From: Mucilaginibacter defluvii
Lineage (GTDB): Bacteria > Bacteroidota > Bacteroidia > Sphingobacteriales > Sphingobacteriaceae
Assembly: GCF_039543225.1 (NCBI RefSeq)
Contig: NZ_BAABJI010000001.1
Location: forward strand, 151,193 to 215,192
Length of the DNA: 64,000 nucleotides
Reading direction: 5' to 3'
Shown: positions 26,309-34,691 of the stretch, piece after piece
Position numbering within the stretch: the stretch's first letter is position 1
Layout of the letters: every line of letters starts with the position of its first letter
Notes under the pieces: generated by a model
What the model saw: only the letters and a program-made list of their open reading frames with translations
Database searches by the model: none
What the model was told of the DNA's origin: nothing
Translations under genes and position numbers: made by a program

Positions 26309-26777
26309 AGCAATGGCTGGCATTCCAATTAAAAATATCGACGACTTGAGAAGTGAAATTGCAAGGCTTACAATTGCTGAAGATGTTCAATCATCGGCAT
26401 TAAAACTGCGCTTTAGCAGCCCTTCTGCTTTATTTGCTACCGCGCTGTCCATCTTCCCGAAATCAGCAACGCTTGACGGTGTTAAGGGGGCGGGTTTTTT
26501 TAAGCAGGATTTTTTAGGCCTTATCTCACGTTTCCTGTTACCGTTAACGCTTAACAAAACCCTGTTTAAAAGCTCAAACTTTTTGGTTAAGGCACTGGTA
26601 AGCGTTATCTCGCAAAAGGCATCAACCTATATCAGCGAAGATTCTGTTACAGGTGTTTGGGGTAAAGTGAAAGGCTTGTTCAATAACATCGTTAAAAAGA
26701 AGCAGCCTGGAGTTGTTGCCGAAACGGTTGTTGTACCGCCAAACCCTACAGCCCCGCCATATACCGAAACTTACTAA
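26280..26777 (+). CDS. Unknown protein linked to the YtxH/holin-like genes
   Basis: A protein of 165 residues if read from the ATG at 26280, which overlaps the holin-like gene by 29 bp, or 154 from the ATG at 26313. The second start (MAGIPIKNIDDLRSEI) lies 4 bp after the upstream stop and looks more natural. I recognise no family. The sequence has a hydrophobic middle (FLGLISRFLLPLTLNKTLF, LVKALVSVIS) and a Pro-rich end. Together with its neighbours it suggests a small envelope-stress module. It ends about 70 bp before trmB. Confidence 0.7.
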   Translation: MVSSKKSSNKAMAGIPIKNIDDLRSEIARLTIAEDVQSSALKLRFSSPSALFATALSIFPKSATLDGVKGAGFFKQDFLGLISRFLLPLTLNKTLFKSSNFLVKALVSVISQKASTYISEDSVTGVWGKVKGLFNNIVKKKQPGVVAETVVVPPNPTAPPYTETY

Positions 26778-26824
26778 TCAGTATTATAGCATGAGCCACA
26801 TTTGCTAATGGCAACAGCGAAAGT

Positions 26825-26832
26825 TATTTTTG
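26825..26832 (+). promoter_or_regulatory. -7 element for trmB
   Basis: TATTTTTG is an exact TAnnTTTG match about 18 bp before the GTG start of trmB. A TTTG lies about 21 bp further upstream, close to the preferred spacing. Coordinates may be off by one base. Confidence 0.5.
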
Positions 26833-26849
26833 TACCTTAATATTTTTAA

Positions 26850-27497
26850 GTGGGTAAAGATAAATTACGCAGGTTTGCCGAGGTGGCAACCTTTAGCAAT
26901 GTTTTGCAATTAGACGAAGGTAAGGTAATGCAAGGCCAATGGACTGCAGCCTTTTTCAAGAACGAAAACCCGGTGGTGCTTGAACTGGCCTGTGGCAAAG
27001 GAGAGTACACCGTGAACCTGGCCACCATGTTTCCGGATAAGAATTTTATCGGCATTGATTATAAGGGTAACCGCATTTGGCGTGGCGCTAAAACAGCCAT
27101 TGAAGAGGGCGTGGCCAACGTAGGTTTTCTGCGCATACAAATTGAAACCATTTTGGATTATTTTGCACCCGGCGAGGTTGACGAGATCTGGATCACTTTC
27201 CCGGATCCGCAACCACAGCTAAGCCGCGAAAAAAAGCGTTTAACCTCACCTCGTTTTCTCGAGAAATATAAGCAGATACTTAAGCCGGGCGGATTCATCA
27301 ACCTAAAAACGGATAATGACGATTTACACGCTTACACTGTCGAAAAGATTGCAGAACTGAGTTTAAAGCTGCACGTTCGTACCGAGGACTTATATAAGTC
27401 GGAATATGCCGATGAAGTGCTTTCTATCAAAACCTATTACGAGCGTAAGTACTTGCAGGACAACAAAAACATCAATTACCTGAAATTCTCCTTTTAA
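26850..27497 (+). CDS. trmB: tRNA (guanine-N7-)-methyltransferase
   Basis: A 215-residue SAM-dependent methyltransferase that makes m7G46 in the variable loop of tRNAs. The SAM site is LELACGKGEYTVNLA, followed by FIGIDYKGNRIWRGA and the family motif WITFPDPQPQLSREKKRLTSPRF with a substrate-binding acidic pair. The start is a GTG giving MGKDKLRRFAE, the usual N-terminus; no ATG exists upstream. It is followed 6 bp later by the alkyltransferase-like gene, so the two form an operon of nucleic-acid modification functions. Confidence 0.95.
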   Translation: MGKDKLRRFAEVATFSNVLQLDEGKVMQGQWTAAFFKNENPVVLELACGKGEYTVNLATMFPDKNFIGIDYKGNRIWRGAKTAIEEGVANVGFLRIQIETILDYFAPGEVDEIWITFPDPQPQLSREKKRLTSPRFLEKYKQILKPGGFINLKTDNDDLHAYTVEKIAELSLKLHVRTEDLYKSEYADEVLSIKTYYERKYLQDNKNINYLKFSF

Positions 27498-27503
27498 CAA
27501 TAC

Positions 27504-27842
27504 ATGGCCGAAGAGAACTTTTTTGACCGGGTGTATGAGGTAGTGCGGCAAATACCGGCCGGGCGGGTAACCTCATACGGCGCTATCGCCAATTACTTAG
27601 GTACAAAACGTTCGGCCAGGGTAGTAGGTTATGCCATGGGTGCCTCGGGCGCGGCTTATTCGCCGGTTCCCGCGCACCGGGTAGTAAATAGTCAGGGCCT
27701 GCTTACGGGTAAATTCCATTTCGCTTCTTTCGACCTGATGGAGCAAATGCTGGCCAGTGAAGGCATCATGGTTGAAGACAACAAGATCCTGAATTTTAAA
27801 GAAGTTTTCTGGGATCCAACTGTCGAGCTCGGGTTTGACTAA
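27504..27842 (+). CDS. Alkyltransferase-like (ATL) protein, MGMT family without active-site Cys
   Basis: A 112-residue protein of the O6-methylguanine-DNA methyltransferase fold, DNA-binding domain only. The helix-turn-helix region RVTSYGAIANYLGTKRSARVVG is intact. The active-site motif PCHRVV reads PAHRVV, with Ala57 in place of the acceptor cysteine. It therefore cannot accept alkyl groups. Known ATL proteins bind O6-alkylguanine and hand the lesion to nucleotide excision repair, and that role is likely here. It is coupled to trmB. Confidence 0.92.
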   Translation: MAEENFFDRVYEVVRQIPAGRVTSYGAIANYLGTKRSARVVGYAMGASGAAYSPVPAHRVVNSQGLLTGKFHFASFDLMEQMLASEGIMVEDNKILNFKEVFWDPTVELGFD

Positions 27843-27907
27843 TTTATATAATTAGAAATTATTTAAACTATTGGTAAATAGTTGTGTTTTTAAATAAACA
27901 TCTATTT

Positions 27908-28141
27908 ATGAAAAAGTTGATAACAATAGTTTGCATAGGCGTTGCTTTATCCGCAGCCTCATGCGGGGGTACCAATACTAATGAGGCGGGTGGTGATACA
28001 TCTGTTTCAGATACCTTACAAAATGATTCCGTAATACGTGGCGGTATGGATACAAGCAGTACCGGCATTGATAACTCAGGCAACGGCGGCGTTGACCACT
28101 TACCAAGTACTAATGCCGATTCGGCTACAACACAACAATAA
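27908..28141 (+). CDS. Small Thr/Ser/Asp/Gly-rich lipoprotein 1
   Basis: A 77-residue lipoprotein. The signal MKKLITIVCIGVALSAASC ends in the lipobox cysteine; a longer frame that starts 8 codons earlier is unlikely. The mature part is low-complexity and acidic (NTNEAGGDTSVSDTLQNDSV, TSSTGIDNSGNGG) and looks disordered. I know no family. It shares composition and arrangement with the next gene, 4 bp downstream, and the pair probably arose by duplication. Confidence 0.7.
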   Translation: MKKLITIVCIGVALSAASCGGTNTNEAGGDTSVSDTLQNDSVIRGGMDTSSTGIDNSGNGGVDHLPSTNADSATTQQ

Positions 28142-28145
28142 GTTT

Positions 28146-28421
28146 ATGAAAAAATATATTTTGATTGCCGGGTTTGCTATGAGCATAGCATTCTCGGCCT
28201 GCGGTGGCGGCGAACAGAAAGAAGAGGTTGCAACAGATACTACGGCGGTAAGCGAAGCTGATTCAACCGGAATACCTGATGACACATTAACAGACAAGGG
28301 AGCAGGAACTGACCCGGAAGTAGGCCGAAGTAGCCCGGATGCTGTGAAACCGGACGGAGGCGAGCCCGGCGGTAACGGCGATGGCGAGAAAACCGGGACT
28401 GACGGTGGCGACAAGCAATAA
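28146..28421 (+). CDS. Small Asp/Gly/Pro-rich lipoprotein 2
   Basis: A 91-residue lipoprotein starting MKKYILIAGFAMSIAFSAC. The mature chain is acidic and low-complexity, with Thr/Asp stretches and a C-terminal Gly/Asp/Lys-rich tail (GGNGDGEKTGTDGGDKQ). No domain is recognisable. The chosen ATG follows the upstream lipoprotein gene by 4 bp and gives a clean signal peptide; a longer frame starting at 28038 overlaps that gene and is rejected. Confidence 0.7.
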   Translation: MKKYILIAGFAMSIAFSACGGGEQKEEVATDTTAVSEADSTGIPDDTLTDKGAGTDPEVGRSSPDAVKPDGGEPGGNGDGEKTGTDGGDKQ

Positions 28422-28429
28422 GAATTAAA

Positions 28430-28460
28430 AAGCCCTTTGCAGCATGCAAGGGGCCTTTTA
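28430..28460 (+). terminator. Intrinsic terminator after the lipoprotein pair
   Basis: Arms AAAGCCCTTTGCA and TGCAAGGGGCCTTTT enclose a 3-nt loop and end in TTTT. Confidence 0.75.
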
Positions 28461-28607
28461 CATTGATTTATTGAACTGTATCTTGTTGATAATCATGTTA
28501 ATGTTAACAAATAAATAACCGCTTATTCATATAAATATGAAATGTTATGGCTTATTTTTATTGACCTAACAAAGGGTCACTATAAATTATACCTAAAAAC
28601 ATTTTAT

Positions 28608-29081
28608 ATGACCTGGAGAAAATTTAGCGGCGAAGTGATCCAAACGCCCATCCTCGAAGAAGTTGAACACGCCATTGAACGTGAAACTGAATTAGGCAAC
28701 AAACTTAAAGTATGCATTGGTACCGATTCGCAGGTAAAAGGCGCGGTTACTGATTTTGCTACCGTAATCGTTTTCATCCGTGAGCAACGCGGCGGGTTTA
28801 TGTTCATTCACCAGGAACGTACATCACAAAAAATGAGTATTAAAGAGCGTATGCTTACCGAGGTGCAAAAATCAATTGATACAGCGTACCGGCTTTGCGA
28901 CTTGCTCGACCTGTACGATGTTGAACTTGAAGTGCATGCCGACATTAATACTAACCCGATGTTTAAAAGTAACCAGGCGCTGCACGAGGCTATGGGCTAC
29001 ATTTTAAGCATGGGCTTTGTATTTAAGGCAAAACCGGAGGCTTTCGCGAGTTCGTATTGTGCAAATAAAATGGTGCAATAA
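28608..29081 (+). CDS. YkuK/DUF458 family, ribonuclease H-like protein
   Basis: A 157-residue protein related to Bacillus YkuK. Conserved acidic residues of an RNase H-like fold are seen in KVCIGTDSQVKGAVTDFATV and VELEVHADINTNPMFKSN. The later part, LHEAMGYILSMGFVFKAKPEAFASSYCANK, is a family signature. The activity is not established in the literature I know. The ATG at 28608 (MTWRKFSGEVIQTP) is preferred to one 22 codons upstream, whose extra residues are not family-like. It converges on the permease gene with a 9-bp gap. Confidence 0.82.
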   Translation: MTWRKFSGEVIQTPILEEVEHAIERETELGNKLKVCIGTDSQVKGAVTDFATVIVFIREQRGGFMFIHQERTSQKMSIKERMLTEVQKSIDTAYRLCDLLDLYDVELEVHADINTNPMFKSNQALHEAMGYILSMGFVFKAKPEAFASSYCANKMVQ

Positions 29082-29090
29082 TTCAGCCGT

Positions 29091-31475
29091 TTATACCTTA
29101 AGCTTTGAAGCCGGGTTAAACCGGATTGCCCGGGCAATTTGAAGGCAAACGGTTATGGCCACAATCGCTATCGAAATAAACAACGCCATGGCAAACGGTG
29201 TGAAGGAAACATGAATGCGATAAGCAAATGTTTCCAGCCAGCGGTTAGTTATAAGCAATGATACCGGCCAGGCAATGAGGTTAGCTGTTATCACTACATA
29301 AACAAAAGGCTTGCTTAGTGTAAAAAGCAACTGGGCGCTGTTTGCACCCAGCACTTTGCGGATAGTGATCTCCTTCATCCGTAAACGGATAGCCTGCGCT
29401 GCCGAAGCAAAGAAACCCAATGATGCTATAAATACAGCCAGCGCCGAAAAATAAATGAGCACAGAACGTAACTGTTCCTGTTTGGTAAACAGTTTGCCGT
29501 ATGTTTCATCCAGGAAATGATAATTGAAGTTGTCGCCATCCAGTTTGTTAATGTCGCTCCATTGCCGGTTTAGCGTAGCCAGCATGGCCGGTATAGCTTT
29601 GCTTTCCGCGCTGATCATGATTTGCGTTTTCAGCAAATTGCAACCGGCGTTCATCAGGTATATGGTGGGCTGTATGCCGCTTTCAAACCCATTGGCTTTA
29701 ACATCCTTTACTACGCCTATAACTTTGTAATTACCCCCGCATCCTTCTACTATAGCGCCAAGCGGGTTGTTAAGTGCCATAGCTTTTGCTGCTGTTTCAT
29801 TGATTACCGCGTTGGCAGAGTCGGCCTTAAAAGTCGACGAGAAGAACTGCCCCGCTTTTAACCCGATATTTAAGGTTTCAAAATAGTTATATCCTACACC
29901 AATGGTTTGCAGGGAGTACGCTTTGTTTTTTACATTGTATTCATATGATGCGGGCACGTAACCTCCCGGCACATTTGAAGCTACGCTCACGTTTTTTACA
30001 CCCGTTATCGCTTTAATGCGGTTACTCACAGATGTAAACTTATCCGGATGATTATAGATGCCGAGGTTTTCGATATATACCACCTGTTTAGCGGTAAAGC
30101 CCGTGTCTTCAGTTTTCATATAATTTACCTGCTGATTGATAACGATCAGCGTGATCACGAAACCTATAGCAAAGGTAAACTGCAAGGCGGTAATGCCATT
30201 TCTCACCCACAAAAAGGCATCTTTACCAACAAATTGGTTTCCTCTTAACACTTCTATCGGTTTAAAACCAGCCATTATGATTGCGGGGTAAACGCCTGCC
30301 AACAGTGTGAGTCCCAATAGAGCCGCTACCAGTTGGATGATGACATTCAGGCTGATATTAGTAATAAGCAGATTTATACTCAATACCTGATTAAAGTCAG
30401 GCAGGCCCACCGCAACAATCACAAAAGCAAGGGTTAAAGCCGACAGGCACTGCAAAAATATCTCCGTTAAAAACTGTACGATAATTTGATGCTTTACTAT
30501 GCCGTTCACCTTTTTTATGCCAACTTCTTTTGAGCGCTTATTGGCTTGCGAAACATATAGATTAGTGAAGTTAACGCCCGTTACAATCAGTATTATAAGC
30601 GCCAATATTACCAGGCTTTTCACAATCTGTGCATTAACCTGTGAGCCATAATGTGGCTTTAGGTGCAGGTTTTTTAAAGGATCTAAATAGATTGCCGGTT
30701 TGGTTGATGACAAGGTGATTGATTGTTTTGCCACCTGGCTGGTATCGGCTTGTACAGCCTCTTTATACACCTTGTCGATTTTTTCGGAAAGCTGTTCAAC
30801 GTTTGCACCTGGCCGTACCAGAATATAAGTTTGATATATCTGGTTGGCGTAGCTTTGATCTTTACCTTGGGTAATATCCTTATCAAAGCCGATACAGTCG
30901 AAGTTGAGATTAGTATTTCCTGGTGCTTCTTCTGCCACGCCCGCTACGATCATCGGCATGCCATTTTTCGACATCATGTTTACCGTTTTGTTCTGCACCA
31001 AACTATCATGCGGAAAAAGCGTTGCAGCCGTTTGTTCAGAAAGTAAAACCGTAGTGGTCGGACTCGCTGAATTCAGGTTAAAACCTTTGGGTTTTATACC
31101 TAATATTTTAGCGATGGAGTAATCGGCGCCTATCCATTTTCTGATCATAAAGCGCCCGTTAGGTGTGTGGAAAGGCAGTTGATATAAAGCTGTGTTCATT
31201 CGCCCGGTTTCCTCTACTTCGGGGCATTGAGCTTTTATTTCTGCCGCCAGTTTGCCGGGCGTATAGGCCGATGGGCCGTTGGGCATTTCACGCTCTACCA
31301 AAAATATGCGGTCAATGTTTTTGTTCCAGGTATCGTAGCTGGTTTCGTTATCAACATACAGGGTAACGGCGATAAAGGCTGCCAGCCCTAACGCAAGTCC
31401 GGCAATATTTAAAAGGTTATACCATTTGCCTTTTAAAAAAGTGCGCAGTGCTATTTTAATGTCGATACCGGTCAT
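29091..31475 (-). CDS. ABC transporter permease, FtsX/MacB type
   Basis: A 794-residue membrane protein with two MacB/FtsX units, the usual Bacteroidota form. An N-terminal helix (NLLNIAGLALGLAAFIAVTL) precedes a periplasmic MacB_PCD domain, and three helices with an FtsX domain follow (about 280-420). The second periplasmic domain runs from about 440 to 660, and the last FtsX block includes RMKEITIRKVLGANSAQLL. Such permeases couple inner-membrane ATP use to periplasmic or lipoprotein processes. No ATPase gene is adjacent, so its partner is elsewhere. Confidence 0.88.
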   Translation of the reverse strand: MTGIDIKIALRTFLKGKWYNLLNIAGLALGLAAFIAVTLYVDNETSYDTWNKNIDRIFLVEREMPNGPSAYTPGKLAAEIKAQCPEVEETGRMNTALYQLPFHTPNGRFMIRKWIGADYSIAKILGIKPKGFNLNSASPTTTVLLSEQTAATLFPHDSLVQNKTVNMMSKNGMPMIVAGVAEEAPGNTNLNFDCIGFDKDITQGKDQSYANQIYQTYILVRPGANVEQLSEKIDKVYKEAVQADTSQVAKQSITLSSTKPAIYLDPLKNLHLKPHYGSQVNAQIVKSLVILALIILIVTGVNFTNLYVSQANKRSKEVGIKKVNGIVKHQIIVQFLTEIFLQCLSALTLAFVIVAVGLPDFNQVLSINLLITNISLNVIIQLVAALLGLTLLAGVYPAIIMAGFKPIEVLRGNQFVGKDAFLWVRNGITALQFTFAIGFVITLIVINQQVNYMKTEDTGFTAKQVVYIENLGIYNHPDKFTSVSNRIKAITGVKNVSVASNVPGGYVPASYEYNVKNKAYSLQTIGVGYNYFETLNIGLKAGQFFSSTFKADSANAVINETAAKAMALNNPLGAIVEGCGGNYKVIGVVKDVKANGFESGIQPTIYLMNAGCNLLKTQIMISAESKAIPAMLATLNRQWSDINKLDGDNFNYHFLDETYGKLFTKQEQLRSVLIYFSALAVFIASLGFFASAAQAIRLRMKEITIRKVLGANSAQLLFTLSKPFVYVVITANLIAWPVSLLITNRWLETFAYRIHVSFTPFAMALFISIAIVAITVCLQIARAIRFNPASKLKV

Positions 31476-31660
31476 GCGGAAAAATAAAGGTTAGTTAATG
31501 CTTAATCGGCACATAATTTAAGCCAATATATAATTTATTATTAATCAGCAAGATTTAGTTGAGTTAAGTGTTCGATAACGAACGGTGCGTTCGCTTTTGT
31601 GGTACAGGTTGTTTTATTTGCCGGGCGCAACCATTCTTAAATTTGCTTGTTATTAGCATT

Positions 31661-32131
31661 GTGAAAACATATACCTTAATATGGGAGCAAGCCATCCCGA
31701 TTTCGCATGCTGAGGCATGGGACTTTTTTTCTTCGCCACTTAATTTAGCTAAAATCGCCCCGCCGGGCATGGGCTTCGTCATCACGTCCGACTTTACGGA
31801 GCGTACCAAAATGTACGAGGGTATGCTGATTTCTTATAACATATCGCCTTTATTCGGCATAAAAATGCGCTGGACGACAGAGATCACCCACATCGCCCAT
31901 GATAAAAGCTATTTTATTGATGAACAACGTTTCGGGCCGTACGCCATGTGGCACCATGAGCACCATTTCAGGGAGATTGATGGCGGCATCCACATGACCG
32001 ACAGGCTCACCTATGCTATACCTTACGGCGCGGCAGGTACCATAGCCAACAAAGTATTGGTACGCAAAAAGGTGAACGATATTTTCAGCTATCGCGAAAA
32101 GGCCATCGAAAAACTATTCGGTAAACTCTGA
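31661..32131 (+). CDS. SRPBCC family protein
   Basis: A 156-residue START-like/SRPBCC fold protein that should bind a hydrophobic ligand. The opening MKTYTLIWEQAIPISHAEAW, the segment FSSPLNLAKIAPPGMGF and the late DRLTYAIPYGAAG match the polyketide-cyclase-like subgroup. The start is taken as the GTG at 31661; upstream codons in the same open frame are unlike the family. The ligand and role are unknown. It converges on the acyltransferase gene with a 1-bp gap. Confidence 0.8.
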   Translation: MKTYTLIWEQAIPISHAEAWDFFSSPLNLAKIAPPGMGFVITSDFTERTKMYEGMLISYNISPLFGIKMRWTTEITHIAHDKSYFIDEQRFGPYAMWHHEHHFREIDGGIHMTDRLTYAIPYGAAGTIANKVLVRKKVNDIFSYREKAIEKLFGKL

Positions 32132-32132
32132 C

Positions 32133-33362
32133 CTATTGAATGAGCACCGACTTGTTCTCAGGGTTCTTCTTCGGGTTTTTGATCAGGAAGTCTGACTTGC
32201 GGATGTAATGGTTCAGCGGCTCCTCAACCAGTTTGTACAGGATGATGGAGATGATGTTTAATATCACAAAAGCGTACAGCAGGTTGATCGGATCGTTCTC
32301 AAAGGGCGAGTACCAATCCTTACCCCATTTGTCATACAGTTCAAAGGCATAATCATTGGCATGGTTAAACCAGCCGTGCAGCAGGTTATACATCCAGCCC
32401 AGGTGTACAAGGTAAAATATGTACGAGCTTTTGCCCAATAGCTCAACAAATTTATTGGCTAATATTTTTTTGAGAATGGTGGTTTCAGTAAGTAAGCCGT
32501 AAAAAAACAAGGCTATGCAAACAGGCAGCAGGTAGTTGTTAGTAAAAATACCTACCGGGCTTTGCAAGCCGGTAGGCCAGCCCTTTGCCGGCGTTTGCAG
32601 GGCCATTAAATAAACACAGGCAAACATTAACAAGAAGCCCAGGTAAGAGTATTTTACTTTGTTAGTGCGCACAAAACCTTTACCTAAAACATAAAGGGCC
32701 AATTGCATACCTACAAAAAATTCAAAGCATCGCCCTAAAAAGGTGAACAGCATCATAAAGGTGAAGTTGCCAAAAAAGCCATACCAATCTACCCGGCTGA
32801 ATACTACCACCAGCAGCACCCCCAAGCCGGTTATAATGGCCGGTTGCAGCCAGAACTTACGGTAACGCTGCATAATAAAAAACGCGAAAGGGGCCGAAAA
32901 GTAAAAGCACTCCTCAACCGTGAGCGACCAGCCCTGGGCTATGCCTGTATCCCAAAAGTTATAAAAAAAGCCGCGTATAAAGGTGATGTTCATGGCCAGC
33001 ATGGCGTATGGGTTGTAGCCCTTTGTAATGCTTTGATCGCCTGTGGCAAAAAAATATACAAACGCGCCGATAGTAAGTAAGGCATACATGGGGTATATGC
33101 GCGCCACACGATTTTTAAGGTATTGCTTAAACCAATCCTTAGTTAAATGAAAATTATTATAGTACCGGTAAGTGATCAAAAAACCTGATAAAACAAAAAA
33201 TATGGTTACCCCGATGTGGAATTCCCCAAAGAAGCGTTGCCCAATTTGGGAAAAATTTTCACCAAAAACGTAGAAATAATGGGATACAAACACGAGGTAG
33301 GCAGCAAGCGCGCGTACGCCGGTTAACGCCGGAAAATAGTTTTGCAAGCGGTTTTGTGACAA
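32133..33362 (-). CDS. Acyltransferase 3 family membrane protein
   Basis: A 409-residue integral membrane protein of the acyltransferase 3 (OafA/NodX) family with about ten membrane helices. The N-terminal motif TGVRALAAYLVFVSHY holds the catalytic histidine, and FFVLSGFLITYRYY and an Arg-containing loop (NRVARIYPMY) follow. These enzymes add acetyl or other acyl groups to surface sugars such as O-antigen. It stands outside the glycan cluster that begins 9 kb away but could act on its products. Confidence 0.9.
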   Translation of the reverse strand: MSQNRLQNYFPALTGVRALAAYLVFVSHYFYVFGENFSQIGQRFFGEFHIGVTIFFVLSGFLITYRYYNNFHLTKDWFKQYLKNRVARIYPMYALLTIGAFVYFFATGDQSITKGYNPYAMLAMNITFIRGFFYNFWDTGIAQGWSLTVEECFYFSAPFAFFIMQRYRKFWLQPAIITGLGVLLVVVFSRVDWYGFFGNFTFMMLFTFLGRCFEFFVGMQLALYVLGKGFVRTNKVKYSYLGFLLMFACVYLMALQTPAKGWPTGLQSPVGIFTNNYLLPVCIALFFYGLLTETTILKKILANKFVELLGKSSYIFYLVHLGWMYNLLHGWFNHANDYAFELYDKWGKDWYSPFENDPINLLYAFVILNIISIILYKLVEEPLNHYIRKSDFLIKNPKKNPENKSVLIQ

Positions 33363-33449
33363 AGCAGTACTTTATTTAGGGTTACGTCAATAGTTTAAAC
33401 AACTATTGCTGCAAACGGAATACCATAGATAACCCGGCATGGCGCTTAT

Positions 33450-33625
33450 GACTCACACTGTCATTGCTGCGCTGGACTTCCCTCTCTACTCAACGTAGAG
33501 AGGGAGTTTAAAGACCATCATAATAAAACAAATAAATAGCCCCTCTCTGTTTGCAGAGAGGGGGCAGGGGGAGAGTGAATCTTTTCGCAGCAGACAGGGA
33601 TGTCCAGCGCAGGCAGGGGTGAGTC
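33450..33625 (+). repeat. Short interspersed repeat with inverted ends, family 2 copy 2
   Basis: The element runs from TGACTCACACTGTCATTGCT to CAGGCAGGGGTGAGTCA; the ends are inverted repeats over about 38 bp (TGACTCAC, GCGCTGGAC and matching GTCCAGCGC, GTGAGTCA). Two internal hairpins have arms CCCTCTCT/AGAGAGGG (33480) and CCCCTCTCT/AGAGAGGGG (33540). There is no ORF. A shorter relative is at 16524. The build is that of a MITE or REP-type element. It fills most of the gap between the acyltransferase and radical SAM genes. Confidence 0.75.
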
Positions 33626-33627
33626 AC

Positions 33628-34572
33628 TTACAAGGCCGAACCCTGTATTATACCTCTATCCAAAATCTTTTTATCAATATAATACTGTATTTCTGATTTT
33701 TTGAGTTGCCAGTTAGGGGCTATCAGTAGTTCACGGTCACTTAGGCCAAACAGGCGCTGCACTACCACATCCGGGCGAACGATTGGTAACAGCTCGCATA
33801 AAAACTCGGCATAATCATCAAGGGTAAACAGCTTGAACGGGTCGCGTTTATATTTAACACCCATTACCGAGCCTTCAACTATATGCAGATGATGGAACTT
33901 GACGAACTTAATTTGCGGGTGACGGTTTATCTCGTCGGCATAGCGCAGCATCATCTCGCGTGTTTCCCAGGGGAAGCCGAAAATGGTGTGCACACAAATA
34001 TCCAGCTTGCTGTTTTCCACCAGTTTCAGGGCATTCAGCAGGTCCTCATGTGTACAACCACGATTGATCTGGTTCAGGGTATCATTGTAAATAGATTCCA
34101 TACCCATTTCCAGGTCAACATCAAATCGGTCGGTATAGCTTTCAAGTAAGGCTATCTTTTCAGCGTCAATACAATCGGGCCGGGTACCAACTGAGAGGCC
34201 AACAATATTTTCGGTGTTGATGCTTAGCGCCTCATCATACATCATTTTTAAATAATGCGTAGGGGCGTAGGTATTGGTGTTGGGCTGAAAGTAAATAATA
34301 AACTTATCGGCCTTATTACCCTTGATGGCGCGTTCCATACCTTGCTCAACCTGCTCGCGTAAATTAGGCGTACTGCGTGATACTGATGGCGTAAACGAAT
34401 CAACATTGCAATAGGTGCAGCCGCCGTAGCCTTTTGAGCCATCGCGGTTGGGGCAGGTAAAACCACCGTCAACAATTACCTTGAACACGCGCTGCCCGGC
34501 ATATTTTTCGCGCAACCATGCACCATAGTTGTTGTAACCCTTAAATCCCTGTTTTACTTCTGCTGTTTCCAC
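33628..34572 (-). CDS. Radical SAM protein, YhcC/TIGR01212 type
   Basis: A 314-residue radical SAM enzyme. The [4Fe-4S] cluster cysteines are in FTCPNRDGSKGYGGCTYCNV, spaced C-x(11)-C-x(2)-C as in the TIGR01212 family rather than the classical CxxxCxxC. Further motifs are FIIYFQPNTNTYAP, GLSVGTRPDCI and KFHHLHIVEGS. The family is widespread; its reaction is not established to my knowledge. It is cytoplasmic. A -7 element TATCTTTG on the minus strand (34608-34615) precedes the start by 35 bp. Confidence 0.9.
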   Translation of the reverse strand: METAEVKQGFKGYNNYGAWLREKYAGQRVFKVIVDGGFTCPNRDGSKGYGGCTYCNVDSFTPSVSRSTPNLREQVEQGMERAIKGNKADKFIIYFQPNTNTYAPTHYLKMMYDEALSINTENIVGLSVGTRPDCIDAEKIALLESYTDRFDVDLEMGMESIYNDTLNQINRGCTHEDLLNALKLVENSKLDICVHTIFGFPWETREMMLRYADEINRHPQIKFVKFHHLHIVEGSVMGVKYKRDPFKLFTLDDYAEFLCELLPIVRPDVVVQRLFGLSDRELLIAPNWQLKKSEIQYYIDKKILDRGIIQGSAL

Positions 34573-34607
34573 TTATCTATTATTGCAACGTAAACTAATG
34601 TGAACAA

Positions 34608-34615
34608 CAAAGATA
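34608..34615 (-). promoter_or_regulatory. -7 element for the radical SAM gene
   Basis: TATCTTTG on the minus strand matches TAnnTTTG exactly, 35 bp before the start. No -33 TTG is seen at the right distance. Confidence 0.4.
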
Positions 34616-34691
34616 CGAATAATGCATTGATGATGCAGCCGGGTAAAATAATGGCAATGTCTGTAAAAGAAAAAATAATTAATTTTCCACC

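Noticed and set aside
28038-28145. N-terminal extension of the second small lipoprotein
   Set aside because: The extension overlaps the first lipoprotein gene out of frame and would bury the signal peptide. The ATG at 28146 fits better.
31568-31660. 31-codon extension of the SRPBCC protein
   Set aside because: The extra residues are cysteine-rich and unlike the family. The GTG at 31661 gives the typical N-terminus.
33480-33565. CRISPR-like repetition of AGAGAGGG units
   Set aside because: These are two hairpins inside one short element, with no regular spacers and no cas genes.
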